Below are positions 26,214-34,713 of a DNA stretch of 64,000 bases, piece after piece. Source of the stretch: Anaerosphaera multitolerans (GTDB lineage: Bacteria; Bacillota; Clostridia; Tissierellales; Peptoniphilaceae); the NCBI RefSeq assembly GCF_004006535.1, contig NZ_RLIH01000001.1, positions 1-64,000 on the forward strand, read 5' to 3'. Made by a program: the position numbers and the translations under genes. The notes beneath the pieces were generated by a model. It was not told where the DNA came from and ran no database searches. It saw only the letters and a program-made list of their open reading frames with translations. Each line of letters begins with the position of its first letter. The stretch's first letter is position 1.

Positions 26214-27155
26214 TTAATACCCTTTTTTAAAGTCTACTACATTTATTAAAGGTCTTTTTTCCTTTAAATTTTTTAAATTTAAAATTACCGTCCTCATAAC
26301 TCTGCTATCCATATCCTCAGAAGTATAAGATATGTGGGGAGTAATATATACATTTTCCATTTCCCAAAGCGGATTTTCCTTTGGAAGAGGCTCTACCTCA
26401 AAGACATCAAGGGCAGCGCCGCTTAATTTCCCATTTTTTAAAGCCTTAACCAAAGCTTCTTCATCAATTACACTGCCTCTTGATACGTTTGCTAAAGCAG
26501 CTCCATCTTTTACCTTTTTAAATTTTTCCTCATTTAAAAATCCATAGGTACTTTCAGTAGAAGGTAAAGTTACAACTATAAAATCCGCCTTTGCAAGTTC
26601 CTCATCAACTCCATTTTCATCTACACAGTAGTCAAAATAATCCTCATCCCTACCCTTGGTATTAAAACCTACAATCTCCATATTAAATCCCTTTAATCAC
26701 TTTGCCCCCTCCTTAGCTATAGAGCCTGTACCTAGAAACAAAACCTTTTTCCCATAGAGGTTCCCACATATTAATTTCTTTTCCCAGTAGAGCTCCCTTT
26801 GATTTAAGATATTAATCTTAGCTTTCTTAACCAGTTCCAGAAGATTAAAAACTATCCATTCTCCCATAGGTTCCGAATAAGCTCCGCCGTTATTACTTAC
26901 AACTATATTTTTTTCAATTACATAATCCAAAGGTAGATGTTCAAAGCCCATAGAAGTTAAGAATATATATTTTAAATTTTTAAACTCTTCTATTTTTAAA
27001 CCTTTCATATATATTGAGCCGCAGACTATTTCGGCATCTCTGTTGTAGTTCCCCTTTTTCATCTCTGAAACACTTACAACTTCCACCTCATAACCCATTT
27101 CAACAATTTTTTCCAATTCCACTTTACCGATTTTTCCAATAATTATTACTTTCAT
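26214..27155 (-). pseudogene. D-2-hydroxyacid dehydrogenase, interrupted by an in-frame TGA
   Basis: Two minus-strand pieces lie in the same reading frame and are separated only by a TGA at 26697-26699. The first encodes the catalytic N-terminus and the start of the Rossmann motif (LGTGSIAKEGAK). The second continues LKGFNMEIVGFNTKGRDE and carries the rest: LPSTESTYGFLNEE, NVSRGSVIDEEAL, DVFEVEPLP and the ITPHISYTSED histidine. An arginine (CGA or AGA) is usual at the stop position. Together they give about 313 codons, the family length. Restart at the ATG at 26681 is possible after AAAGGG, but each half alone would lack part of the NAD site. Start chosen at 27155 after GAGGTG. Confidence 0.85.
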
Positions 27156-27221
27156 TTTACACCTCACTTTTATCATATATACCCAAAGGACAATGGGGAA
27201 AATTCCCCTAAATCATATTAA

Positions 27222-27250
27222 TTGAAAATGGTCTACATATATAATATAAT
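27222..27250 (+). promoter_or_regulatory. Sigma-A promoter of the zinc-ribbon membrane protein gene
   Basis: TTGAAA (27222-27227) and TATAAT (27245-27250) with exactly 17 bases between them, 26 bases before the start codon. This is the best-matching promoter seen in the window. Confidence 0.75.
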
Positions 27251-27275
27251 ATACTAAGATTAAGGAGGAATGTGC

Positions 27276-28877
27276 ATGGATTCTAACTTCCAGACCTTAC
27301 CCACTAATGTTTCTTTAATTCCAAATCAACCTCTTCAAATAATAAGAGCTGAAATTACTAGTGATTTAAACTTAGCCATAGATTTAATAAATATAAGCAG
27401 TAAACCCATAAGCAGAGTAATATTTGCCGTTGTATATAAAGATGAACATAACAACTATCTTTTCAATGCAACGGAAGTTTACTATGACATTAAAAACTTG
27501 GATATACCGCCTAAAAAAATCTATTTTTTAAATCCCTTCAGTATAGATGAAAGATTTAAAGAAGCGCGCGGTATTGATATAAGAATCAAGGAGCTTTATT
27601 ATTCAGACAGTGACAGTTTAATATTAAACACCAAAGATGAAAAACAATTTACTTTGCCTCTAATTTCAGAGACTAAGAGCGAAAAAATGAAAACCCTTTT
27701 CGGACCGGAAATAATAAGTTATGGAGAAAACTTTATGAACGGTTGGAGATGTGTATGCGGTTTTTTCAATAAAAAAGAAAATGAGGAATGTTCTTTTTGT
27801 GGCAGAAATAAAAACTTCGTTTTAAATAACTTAACAGAGCCGCTTATTAATATGAAGTTGTTAAATGTCCTTTCCAATACTGAAGATGACAAACCTGAGG
27901 AAGCAAGTATGGCAAGTCATTTAACTCAAACTCACTTGACAAAAGTAGCTCCGACTACTACTTCATTAAGTGAAACCAGAATAAATGAAAGTACGGAAGA
28001 AGGCCTGGAGGAAAAATCTATTTTCTCCGTGCTTACTAAAGTAATCTATAGGTCAATTATCGCTCTACTTTTAGTTGTAGTTTTAATATTTGCCTTTCAA
28101 ATAAGCAAATCTCTTTTGTCTAATCGAGACATTTCCAACGCCAAAACTTTAATTTCTCAAGGCAAGTACGAAGATGCCTTAAAAGTTTTAAATAAGATTG
28201 AAAATGAAAAATTACAAGATGAGGTACAGGCTGAAATTGAAAAAACCCAAAAGCTTATGGAATCTCAAAGGTATTTTGACTTAGGAAATAGTTTAATCCT
28301 ACAGGATAAATACATTGAAGCCATTAAAAATTTCAATAAAGTCAGTTCCGAGGATTCCATTAATTTTGCCAGTTCTCAGGATAAAATCGAAGAGTTGGAA
28401 AAAATAATTTTAAATAAGGCAAATACGGAATATACTAATGGTAATTATGAAAAGGCATTAAGTATGGTAAATGAATACTTGGCCGCAGTACCTGAGTCGG
28501 CAAATGCCACTAATTTAAAAAATCAAATTATAGGAACTCAAAGTGAGGAAGAAAAAACAGAGGAGGAAGAACTGATTTCCGGTTCCCTTATTGATGAGGA
28601 AGCTGTGGAATTGGACAAGAACAGGGCGGAAATGACTAAGAAAGCAGAAGCTCTTTTAAACACATTTCAAAAGGTAGTAGCTGAAAAGGCCAATCTAAGA
28701 GCTGAACCCTCCACTGACGCCAAAATCATAACCGTACTTCCTACAGATTCGGACCTCTATATTCAGGAAACTCAAATTGAGGGCAGTGAAAGAATTTGGT
28801 GTAAAGTTGAAGCAGAAGATGCAAAAACCGGAGAAATTTTTCACGGGTGGATTTCAAATATTCTAATGGAAGAGTAA
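27276..28877 (+). CDS. Zinc-ribbon, transmembrane, repeat and SH3-domain protein, unknown
   Basis: A 533-residue protein with an unusual domain order. Residues 1-150 look like a beta-rich cytoplasmic domain. Residues 157-178 form a zinc ribbon (WRCVCGFFN, then CSFCGRN) with CxC and CxxC pairs. A low-complexity linker is followed by one membrane helix at about 258-279. Outside lie helical TPR-like repeats at about 285-410, an acidic stretch at about 420-450, and a C-terminal SH3b domain at about 466-533 (EKANLRAEPSTDAKI, ending GWISNILMEE). GGAGG is 7 bases before ATG 27276; the earlier ATG at 27270 is too close. It may link an internal signal to the cell wall; the function is unknown. Confidence 0.75.
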   Translation: MDSNFQTLPTNVSLIPNQPLQIIRAEITSDLNLAIDLINISSKPISRVIFAVVYKDEHNNYLFNATEVYYDIKNLDIPPKKIYFLNPFSIDERFKEARGIDIRIKELYYSDSDSLILNTKDEKQFTLPLISETKSEKMKTLFGPEIISYGENFMNGWRCVCGFFNKKENEECSFCGRNKNFVLNNLTEPLINMKLLNVLSNTEDDKPEEASMASHLTQTHLTKVAPTTTSLSETRINESTEEGLEEKSIFSVLTKVIYRSIIALLLVVVLIFAFQISKSLLSNRDISNAKTLISQGKYEDALKVLNKIENEKLQDEVQAEIEKTQKLMESQRYFDLGNSLILQDKYIEAIKNFNKVSSEDSINFASSQDKIEELEKIILNKANTEYTNGNYEKALSMVNEYLAAVPESANATNLKNQIIGTQSEEEKTEEEELISGSLIDEEAVELDKNRAEMTKKAEALLNTFQKVVAEKANLRAEPSTDAKIITVLPTDSDLYIQETQIEGSERIWCKVEAEDAKTGEIFHGWISNILMEE

Positions 28878-28936
28878 ATAATAAGATCAACTTTTATCTT
28901 ATTCTCCTAATTTATATTTAATAGATACTATTACAA

Positions 28937-28964
28937 TTGGGATGTGTAAATTTACACATCCCAA
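28937..28964 (-). terminator. Perfect 28-base palindrome after the permease gene
   Basis: Two 14-base arms (28937-28950 and 28951-28964) are perfectly complementary with no spacer, 6 bases beyond the permease stop. It can form a strong hairpin, but the T tracts are modest. It most likely ends the permease operon and perhaps the convergent gene as well. A weaker 8-bp hairpin lies at 28880-28903. Confidence 0.65.
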
Positions 28965-28970
28965 ATTTAT

Positions 28971-30269
28971 TTACAATATCAGCGTTAAAACCATAGTCGC
29001 AATTAACGCCACCACTATACAAAAAGGAACAGCCCTAAACATAAGTCTTGGAAACATCTTTTCTCTTTCTAACTCATTTGTCATAGAGCCTAAAATCAAG
29101 CTACCTCCTGATGAAAAAGGTGATATTGAGCTAGACTGTGCACCAACTACTATTGCAGTAAATAACAAACTCGGACTTAAATTTGTAGCAGCTGCGATTT
29201 CAGGAACTACAGGAAATAGAGCCGGCGTCACAACACCTAAAGTTGAACTGAAGAAAGACATCGCCGCTCCTATTAACGCTAAAGCATAAGGTACTAATAT
29301 TCTAGGTATATTTGTTGATACAAAACCGGCTAATAAATCTATAGTTCCGGCTTTAATAGCCACTTGAATTAGCATCCCGACACCGGAAATCATTATTAAA
29401 GTATTCCAAGGAATTCTAACTATAACTTCTTTTTGATCTCCTAACTTTAGCAAGAAAGCAATTACGGAAAATATAATAGCTACTAATCCTATATCTAACT
29501 TAGAATTTATAAAGTTTATAGCCGTATTACTTGGGAATATGTTATGTAGTATTGGAAAAATCAACACCAATGCAATCATTGCTATTATTAGATATAAATT
29601 TATTTTTTGATTACTGTCAAATTTTTCAGGCTTTTCAATTTCTAAAACCTTGCTACTTTTACCTCTATTACTGAATAAAATCATCAAAATTATCACTACA
29701 ATAGGCATAATAAAAGTAGTTCCAAATATATATGTAGCATCTGAAAAAGCTTGTTCTCCCAAACCTGCATCTGCAATTAATCCTCTAAATATTATTCCGC
29801 TTGCAGAAACCATAAAATTTGCACCTGCTAAAGCTCCATAATTTACTGCTATTGCTCCCAATAACTTACTCGTTCCTGTTTTATCACAAAGTAATATCGT
29901 AATTGGAGCAAAAAAAGCTAATATAGTAAAGTATCCCGCTCCCAGCCCAGCTGTTAATGTTGCCGCAAAATATATTACTAAAAGTATTAAATGTGGAAAT
30001 TTCCTACTACCGTAGAGTAAGTGGAGAGCCAATTTTTCCAATGTTCCATTTACTACAGCAAAATTATAAAATAAGGATACAGACATAATAACAAAGAATA
30101 TACTTATAGGCCAAGTGGCTATTATTTCCTTCGTACTCATATCCAATAGAAAAGCACCTATTAAATAAGCAAAACCTATTGAAAATAACCCAGTATTTAT
30201 TCCCGTCTTATATCCTAGAAATATTGATATTGCAATAGCAGCTATTACTAATAAACTTATATAATCCAT
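28971..30269 (-). CDS. MatC/SLC13-like carboxylate permease
   Basis: A 432-residue membrane protein with about twelve hydrophobic segments. It resembles the MatC-type dicarboxylate carriers of the ion-transporter superfamily: the N-terminal LGYKTGINTGLFSIGFAYLIG segment is close to the MatC N-terminal pattern. The AGANFMVSASGIIFRG and SSTLGVVTPALFPVVP hairpins fit the duplicated re-entrant loops of the superfamily. It starts 2 bases after the DUF6282 stop, with GGGGG as its ribosome binding site. As the last gene of the hydratase operon it probably imports the carboxylate that the two enzymes process; which carboxylate is unknown. Confidence 0.8.
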   Translation of the reverse strand: MDYISLLVIAAIAISIFLGYKTGINTGLFSIGFAYLIGAFLLDMSTKEIIATWPISIFFVIMSVSLFYNFAVVNGTLEKLALHLLYGSRKFPHLILLVIYFAATLTAGLGAGYFTILAFFAPITILLCDKTGTSKLLGAIAVNYGALAGANFMVSASGIIFRGLIADAGLGEQAFSDATYIFGTTFIMPIVVIILMILFSNRGKSSKVLEIEKPEKFDSNQKINLYLIIAMIALVLIFPILHNIFPSNTAINFINSKLDIGLVAIIFSVIAFLLKLGDQKEVIVRIPWNTLIMISGVGMLIQVAIKAGTIDLLAGFVSTNIPRILVPYALALIGAAMSFFSSTLGVVTPALFPVVPEIAAATNLSPSLLFTAIVVGAQSSSISPFSSGGSLILGSMTNELEREKMFPRLMFRAVPFCIVVALIATMVLTLIL

Positions 30270-30271
30270 AA

Positions 30272-31135
30272 TTAACCCCCTAAATCAACATTCAGTAGAC
30301 TCGCTGGAATAGTTCTTGTCATATGATACAAATCTTTCTCACTAATTCCATTGTCTAATAAATATTGCATATATTCCCTTAGAGCATCTTCCCAAGGCGG
30401 ATTTTCAATTTGACCGCCATCAGTATCTACCATTACATTCTTATATCCCACCAATTTTATTACTTGTAGATTATCATCCAAGTTACTTTTATATTTACCT
30501 CCGCCTAAAGGTTGAGCATAACATCTTTCTAAAATAACATCATAGTCTTTTACTATCTTTTCTTGTTCTTCGTGTGTCATATTTACAACCCAAAACTCAG
30601 GATGTGTCACTACTATTTTTTTTATTCCCATATCTCTTGCCTGTTCTACAACTTTAAATATTTCTTCAGGTGACAAGTGAGCTGTGGCTAAAACCACATT
30701 ATAGTCTTTAATCAATTTAAATATTTCCTTTAAAGGCTCTACAACAATCCCTTTATTATCTAAACATTCAATACCTCCTTTTTGACCGTATTTTTCTCTA
30801 TGATTTTTAGCATCTACCGTTGGTAACCAAACAACTTTTGCTCCCATTTTTAAAGCTGTTTCTACTGCAACTGGGTTTAAACCGCCAATCGCATTATTTA
30901 AAGTCACAGATCCTATCATTTCAAAGTCATTTTTCTCATGGACTTTTTTATTGTACAAATTGCACAAAAAAGCTCTATTCATAGTTGTTCCATGGTGAGA
31001 CTTTAAAACAATGGCTCTGGCATTTACTCTGATTCCAGCTTCTAACATATCGAAATCAGTATAACGTCTTTCTCTAATATCTGGCGACGTATGAACATGC
31101 ATGTCAATCACATTGGTTAAATCTACTTCTTTCAT
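30272..31135 (-). CDS. DUF6282 metal-dependent hydrolase-like protein
   Basis: A 287-residue protein that looks like a TIM-barrel metal hydrolase of the amidohydrolase/PHP type. Candidate ligands are in IDMHVHTSPD at residues 10-19, LKSHHGTT near 44, ATAHLSPEE near 150, VVTHPEFWVV near 173 and VMVDTDGGQ near 237. I recognise it as resembling the DUF6282 family, which has no established reaction. It overlaps the hydratase gene by 32 bases with its own GGAGG, so the two are translationally coupled. With an aconitase-like enzyme beside it, hydrolysis of a lactone or amide of a polycarboxylate is an attractive but unproven idea. Confidence 0.75.
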   Translation of the reverse strand: MKEVDLTNVIDMHVHTSPDIRERRYTDFDMLEAGIRVNARAIVLKSHHGTTMNRAFLCNLYNKKVHEKNDFEMIGSVTLNNAIGGLNPVAVETALKMGAKVVWLPTVDAKNHREKYGQKGGIECLDNKGIVVEPLKEIFKLIKDYNVVLATAHLSPEEIFKVVEQARDMGIKKIVVTHPEFWVVNMTHEEQEKIVKDYDVILERCYAQPLGGGKYKSNLDDNLQVIKLVGYKNVMVDTDGGQIENPPWEDALREYMQYLLDNGISEKDLYHMTRTIPASLLNVDLGG

Positions 31136-33407
31136 TTTTTACCTCCAAATTATTTTTACTTTTATTTAAATTAATTAATGACCCTTTAAGAAGTATCTCT
31201 TTTTCTAAATCTGTTAAATAACCAATCCTAAGAAAAGTTTCTATTATCTTTCCTTGTTCCAATATAATGTAGGCCTTTATAAAATCTACTTCCGCTGTAA
31301 TGCTTTCTCTAATATTTGGAACATATACATAATTTCCGTCTTTGTATATCTCACATTCTTCAGTTAGAAATGGAATAATCCCCCAATTAATTAAATTAGA
31401 ACGATATCTTTTTGTAGCATAGCCTTTCGCAAAGTTTGCTATTCCACCTAAAACTTTTTGACTTGACGCAGCTTGCTCTCTCGCTGAACCATCTCCTGGA
31501 CTATTTGCATAAATTCCACTACCATAAGTCAAATTATCTAGTTTGAAATTTCTATCTATACTTTGTATAATAATATCTTTAATCTCTAAAATATCCTTTG
31601 AAGTTTTTAAATCTTCGCTTTTACCTCTTATGCTTTTTGCCTTTTCAACGTAACTTGGATATCTCCGACTTAATGTAAATTCAGCCAATCTTTCAGGATT
31701 TGATCTATATACCGATGTTTCTCCAGAAGGTATTAATTCATCTGTAGTTGTAACTTCATCTGTGATATGTGCAGCTATCTTAACAAGTAAATTTTCTTTT
31801 AATTCTTTAAATTCAGGCCAATCTTTTATATTAGGACCATATATTAATTCAACTGACTCATTTGCATTGCCATAACAATTTAATACTCGTTTTTCATAAA
31901 TTTTTTTATTAAATTTATAAGGTTTTATTTTTGGCGAATAATCTAATTCATCTGCAGCCGTTAACTTTCCTCTATTTAACGCTGTTGCGGCAATACTTCT
32001 TGCATCCATTAAAGCAACTAAAGCCATTTGTCCTTCTGTAGGTTTAGAGCCTTCTCTGTTAGGAAAATTTCTTGTTACATGTCTTATAGAAAATCCATTA
32101 TTCTCTGGAGTGTCACCCGCTCCAAAACAAGGACCACAAAACGCCGGTTTTAATAACGCTCCCACATTCATTAAATCTCCCGCTGTACCATTATTTATCA
32201 ATTCGTAAAATACAGGCTGGCTTCCTGGATAAATACTTAATGAAAAATCTCCATTTCCTATGGAGTTTCCCCTTAAAATATTAGCCATTTCTTCAATATT
32301 GTCATAAGTTCCACCTGAACATCCTGCTACTATACCTTGATTTACATAAAAATCTCCATTTTTAAAATTAGAACTTAAATCAACATTTATCTTTTGATTT
32401 TCAAACACCATTAAAGCCTCATCTTTAATTTTGTTAATTATATTGTGTATATCTCCCTTAAAATCTTCAATTGAATATACATTTTTAGGATGAAAAGGTA
32501 TAGCTATTGATGGTTTTATCTTACTTAAATCAACTACAATAACACCATCATAATAAGCTACTCTATCTGGTTTAATCTCCTTATAATCATGTGATCTACC
32601 ATGTATTTCATAATACTTTTCAACTTCTATATCCGTTTGCCAAATTGAACTTAAACTACCCATCTCTGTAGTCATTACATCTATTCCATTTCTATATTCA
32701 ATTGACAAATTTGATATGCCATCTCCAATAAACTCCACAACTTTATTTTTTACAAACCCAACATCATAGACTGCTTTAATTATATTTAAAGCAATGTCTT
32801 GGGGACCGACTCCTAAATTCGGTTTCCCTTTTAAATATATTCCTATAACTTCAGGATATCTAATATCATATGTATCTCCAATTATTTGCTTTACTAATTC
32901 TCCTCCACCTTCTCCAATACCCATAGTTCCCAATGCACCATATCTAGTGTGAGAATCTGAGCCAAGTATCATGTTTCCAACTTTTGCCATCATTTCTCTA
33001 TTAAAAGAATGTATTACAGCAAGATTAGGTGGAACAAAAATTCCTCCATACTTTTCCACTGCTGATAGAGCAAACTTATGATCATCTTCGTTAATAGTCC
33101 CTCCAACTGCACATAAACTATTGTGACAATTAGTTAGTATATAGGGTTTTTTAAAATATTTCATCCCACTTGCCCTTGCTGTTTGAACTATATTTACATA
33201 TGTAATATCATGAGAAGTTAAGGAATCAAACTCAATTTTTAAATTTTCTTCACTATCACTTAAATTATGACTGCTTAAAATTTTATATGTCATAGTTCCT
33301 TTTCTTGCCCTATTTTCATTAAATTTATCCTCAAAGTATTTTAATACTTCTTCATTTTTAAAAATTTTGCCATCAATTAAATAACAATTTTCTAACAGTT
33401 CAATCAT
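31104..33407 (-). CDS. Aconitase-family hydratase, YbhJ-like
   Basis: A 767-residue member of the aconitase superfamily, of the kind exemplified by the uncharacterised E. coli YbhJ. The signature GSDSHTRYGALG lies at about 149-160. Three cluster-type cysteines are present: GCSGG near 363 and the CGPC pair near 424 and 427. The C-terminal swivel domain carries GDGSAREQAA near 638, matching the substrate-binding GSSRE motif of aconitase. It should therefore hold a [4Fe-4S] cluster and hydrate/dehydrate a hydroxy-polycarboxylate. Citrate need not be the substrate, since no other TCA-cycle gene lies here. It is the first gene of a three-gene operon beside a LysR regulator. Confidence 0.82.
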   Translation of the reverse strand: MIELLENCYLIDGKIFKNEEVLKYFEDKFNENRARKGTMTYKILSSHNLSDSEENLKIEFDSLTSHDITYVNIVQTARASGMKYFKKPYILTNCHNSLCAVGGTINEDDHKFALSAVEKYGGIFVPPNLAVIHSFNREMMAKVGNMILGSDSHTRYGALGTMGIGEGGGELVKQIIGDTYDIRYPEVIGIYLKGKPNLGVGPQDIALNIIKAVYDVGFVKNKVVEFIGDGISNLSIEYRNGIDVMTTEMGSLSSIWQTDIEVEKYYEIHGRSHDYKEIKPDRVAYYDGVIVVDLSKIKPSIAIPFHPKNVYSIEDFKGDIHNIINKIKDEALMVFENQKINVDLSSNFKNGDFYVNQGIVAGCSGGTYDNIEEMANILRGNSIGNGDFSLSIYPGSQPVFYELINNGTAGDLMNVGALLKPAFCGPCFGAGDTPENNGFSIRHVTRNFPNREGSKPTEGQMALVALMDARSIAATALNRGKLTAADELDYSPKIKPYKFNKKIYEKRVLNCYGNANESVELIYGPNIKDWPEFKELKENLLVKIAAHITDEVTTTDELIPSGETSVYRSNPERLAEFTLSRRYPSYVEKAKSIRGKSEDLKTSKDILEIKDIIIQSIDRNFKLDNLTYGSGIYANSPGDGSAREQAASSQKVLGGIANFAKGYATKRYRSNLINWGIIPFLTEECEIYKDGNYVYVPNIRESITAEVDFIKAYIILEQGKIIETFLRIGYLTDLEKEILLKGSLINLNKSKNNLEVKNERSRFNQCD

Positions 33408-33476
33408 AGCTTACTCCTTATTGTATAATTAAAACGATTTCCTTTAATTGCCCTTATCATTAAAATAAAGATATCA

Positions 33477-33500
33477 TCTAATAGTTATTAAGTCTAATAG
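33477..33500. promoter_or_regulatory. Direct repeats upstream of the hydratase operon
   Basis: Two identical TCTAATAG octamers (33477-33484 and 33493-33500) start 16 bases apart, between the LysR gene and the operon it probably controls. They are on the same face of the helix only approximately. They are a candidate LysR-type regulator site, though the classic T-N11-A dyad is not obvious. Confidence 0.35.
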
Positions 33501-33510
33501 TCAAAAATAA

Positions 33511-33542
33511 TAAAAGTTATAGTCTATAAGCTATAACTTTTA
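33511..33542 (-). terminator. Terminator of the LysR gene
   Basis: A 12-bp perfect but AT-rich stem (33511-33522 with 33531-33542) with an 8-base loop starts right at the LysR stop. The T tract is short, so some read-through into the hydratase operon is possible. Confidence 0.65.
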
Positions 33543-33543
33543 A

Positions 33544-34461
33544 TTAATTTTTAAGTTTTTCTATCATGATTTTTAACATTTCTCTCTCTGCATTGCTCAT
33601 ATAATATTCTTTCCTACAGTAAGCGTATATTTCTCTTTTTAAAAGTTTTCCCTTATTTGTCTTAATATAAAAATACTCTAATTCATTTCTGTATTTTAAG
33701 ACCTCTCTTGTTCTTGTAGGAACAATAGTAATACCAAATCCCTTACTCGCCAAAAGAGCGGAATATATATGACTATCGGTTTCCATATAAATATTCTGAT
33801 TCCCAAATTCTCTTAATATTAAATCTAAGGTAAATCTCATTGCATGTCCTTTCCTCAGCATTATTATAGGATATTTTACAATGTTATCAATTAAAAAATT
33901 TCTTTTACTCTTTCCAACTAAATCTTCTTCTTTTATTACACCTTTTTTAGCAGCAATTAAAAGCTTTTCATTATAGATGAATTGTCTTTCTAAGTAGTAC
34001 TCAGTAGATTTTTCATTTTCTGGAAGTAATAAAATATCCACTTCTTTATCTAATATCATCTTTCTCAAATTTTTACTACTGTTTTCAATAACATTTACAT
34101 CATATTTTGGATATTTAGTTTTAAATTCACCTAGTATCAAAGGAATTACATGCGCTGCTCGCTCAGTAGGCATTCCCATTCTAATAGTTCCCATCTCTTT
34201 ATGACTTATATCTTCTAACTCTTTAATTAAGTTATCTCTCAAACCAAGAATTTCTTTTGCAACTTTTATATACCTTTGACCAGGATAAGTCACCGTTATT
34301 GGAAATGTACTCCTATCAAATAATTTCACCCCCAATCTCTCCTCTACATTTGTTATAGTTTGGCTTATAGTAGGTTGTGATACATAAAGTTTTTCAGAAG
34401 CCTTAGTGAAAGATCTGCACTCAGCTACAGTTATTACATACTCAAATTCTCTAAATTCCAT
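33544..34461 (-). CDS. LysR-family transcriptional regulator
   Basis: A 305-residue LysR-type regulator. The winged helix-turn-helix is at residues 1-60 (FREFEYVITVAECRSFTKASE, then LYVSQPTISQTITNVEERLG). The effector-binding domain follows from about 90 (MGTIRMGMPTERAAHVIPLIL) and ends with the family's ALLASKGFGITIVP segment. It lies immediately upstream of the hydratase operon on the same strand and is the natural candidate to regulate it in response to a small carboxylate. The hydratase start lies about 140 bases past its end. The effector is unknown. Confidence 0.9.
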   Translation of the reverse strand: MEFREFEYVITVAECRSFTKASEKLYVSQPTISQTITNVEERLGVKLFDRSTFPITVTYPGQRYIKVAKEILGLRDNLIKELEDISHKEMGTIRMGMPTERAAHVIPLILGEFKTKYPKYDVNVIENSSKNLRKMILDKEVDILLLPENEKSTEYYLERQFIYNEKLLIAAKKGVIKEEDLVGKSKRNFLIDNIVKYPIIMLRKGHAMRFTLDLILREFGNQNIYMETDSHIYSALLASKGFGITIVPTRTREVLKYRNELEYFYIKTNKGKLLKREIYAYCRKEYYMSNAEREMLKIMIEKLKN

Positions 34462-34650
34462 TTTTCCCCTTTTTTAATATCTAATATAGACACCTTTTTA
34501 ACTATCCAACCCCATTTTATTTATTCTAATCAATATACTAAATTTTATGAGTATTTGCTATATTTATATTAATTAAATACAAAATATAATTAGTTCTCAT
34601 AACAAAAAAATTAAAACTTTTCGAAGTGTTATAGATAAATGAGAGAAAAT

Positions 34651-34708
34651 AAAAAGCACCCTGTATTGATTTTTATTTTTACAATAAATTCAATACAGGG
34701 TGCTTTTT
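34651..34708 (-). terminator. Terminator of PFOR, shared-hairpin copy 2
   Basis: A 19-bp perfect stem (34651-34669 with 34690-34708) with a 20-base loop is followed on the minus strand by T-rich sequence. Its inner 12 bp on each side is identical to the hairpin at 8802-8838, and part of its loop (34678-34689) matches that loop in reverse complement. Confidence 0.9.
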
Positions 34709-34713
34709 ATACT

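Noticed and set aside
26697-26699. TGA as a selenocysteine codon
   Set aside because: The position is in the Rossmann helix where arginine is usual, not a catalytic site, and no SECIS-like hairpin is apparent after it.
28937-28964. Perfect 28-base palindrome as a regulator operator
   Set aside because: It lies just past the stops of two convergent genes, where a terminator hairpin is the simpler reading.
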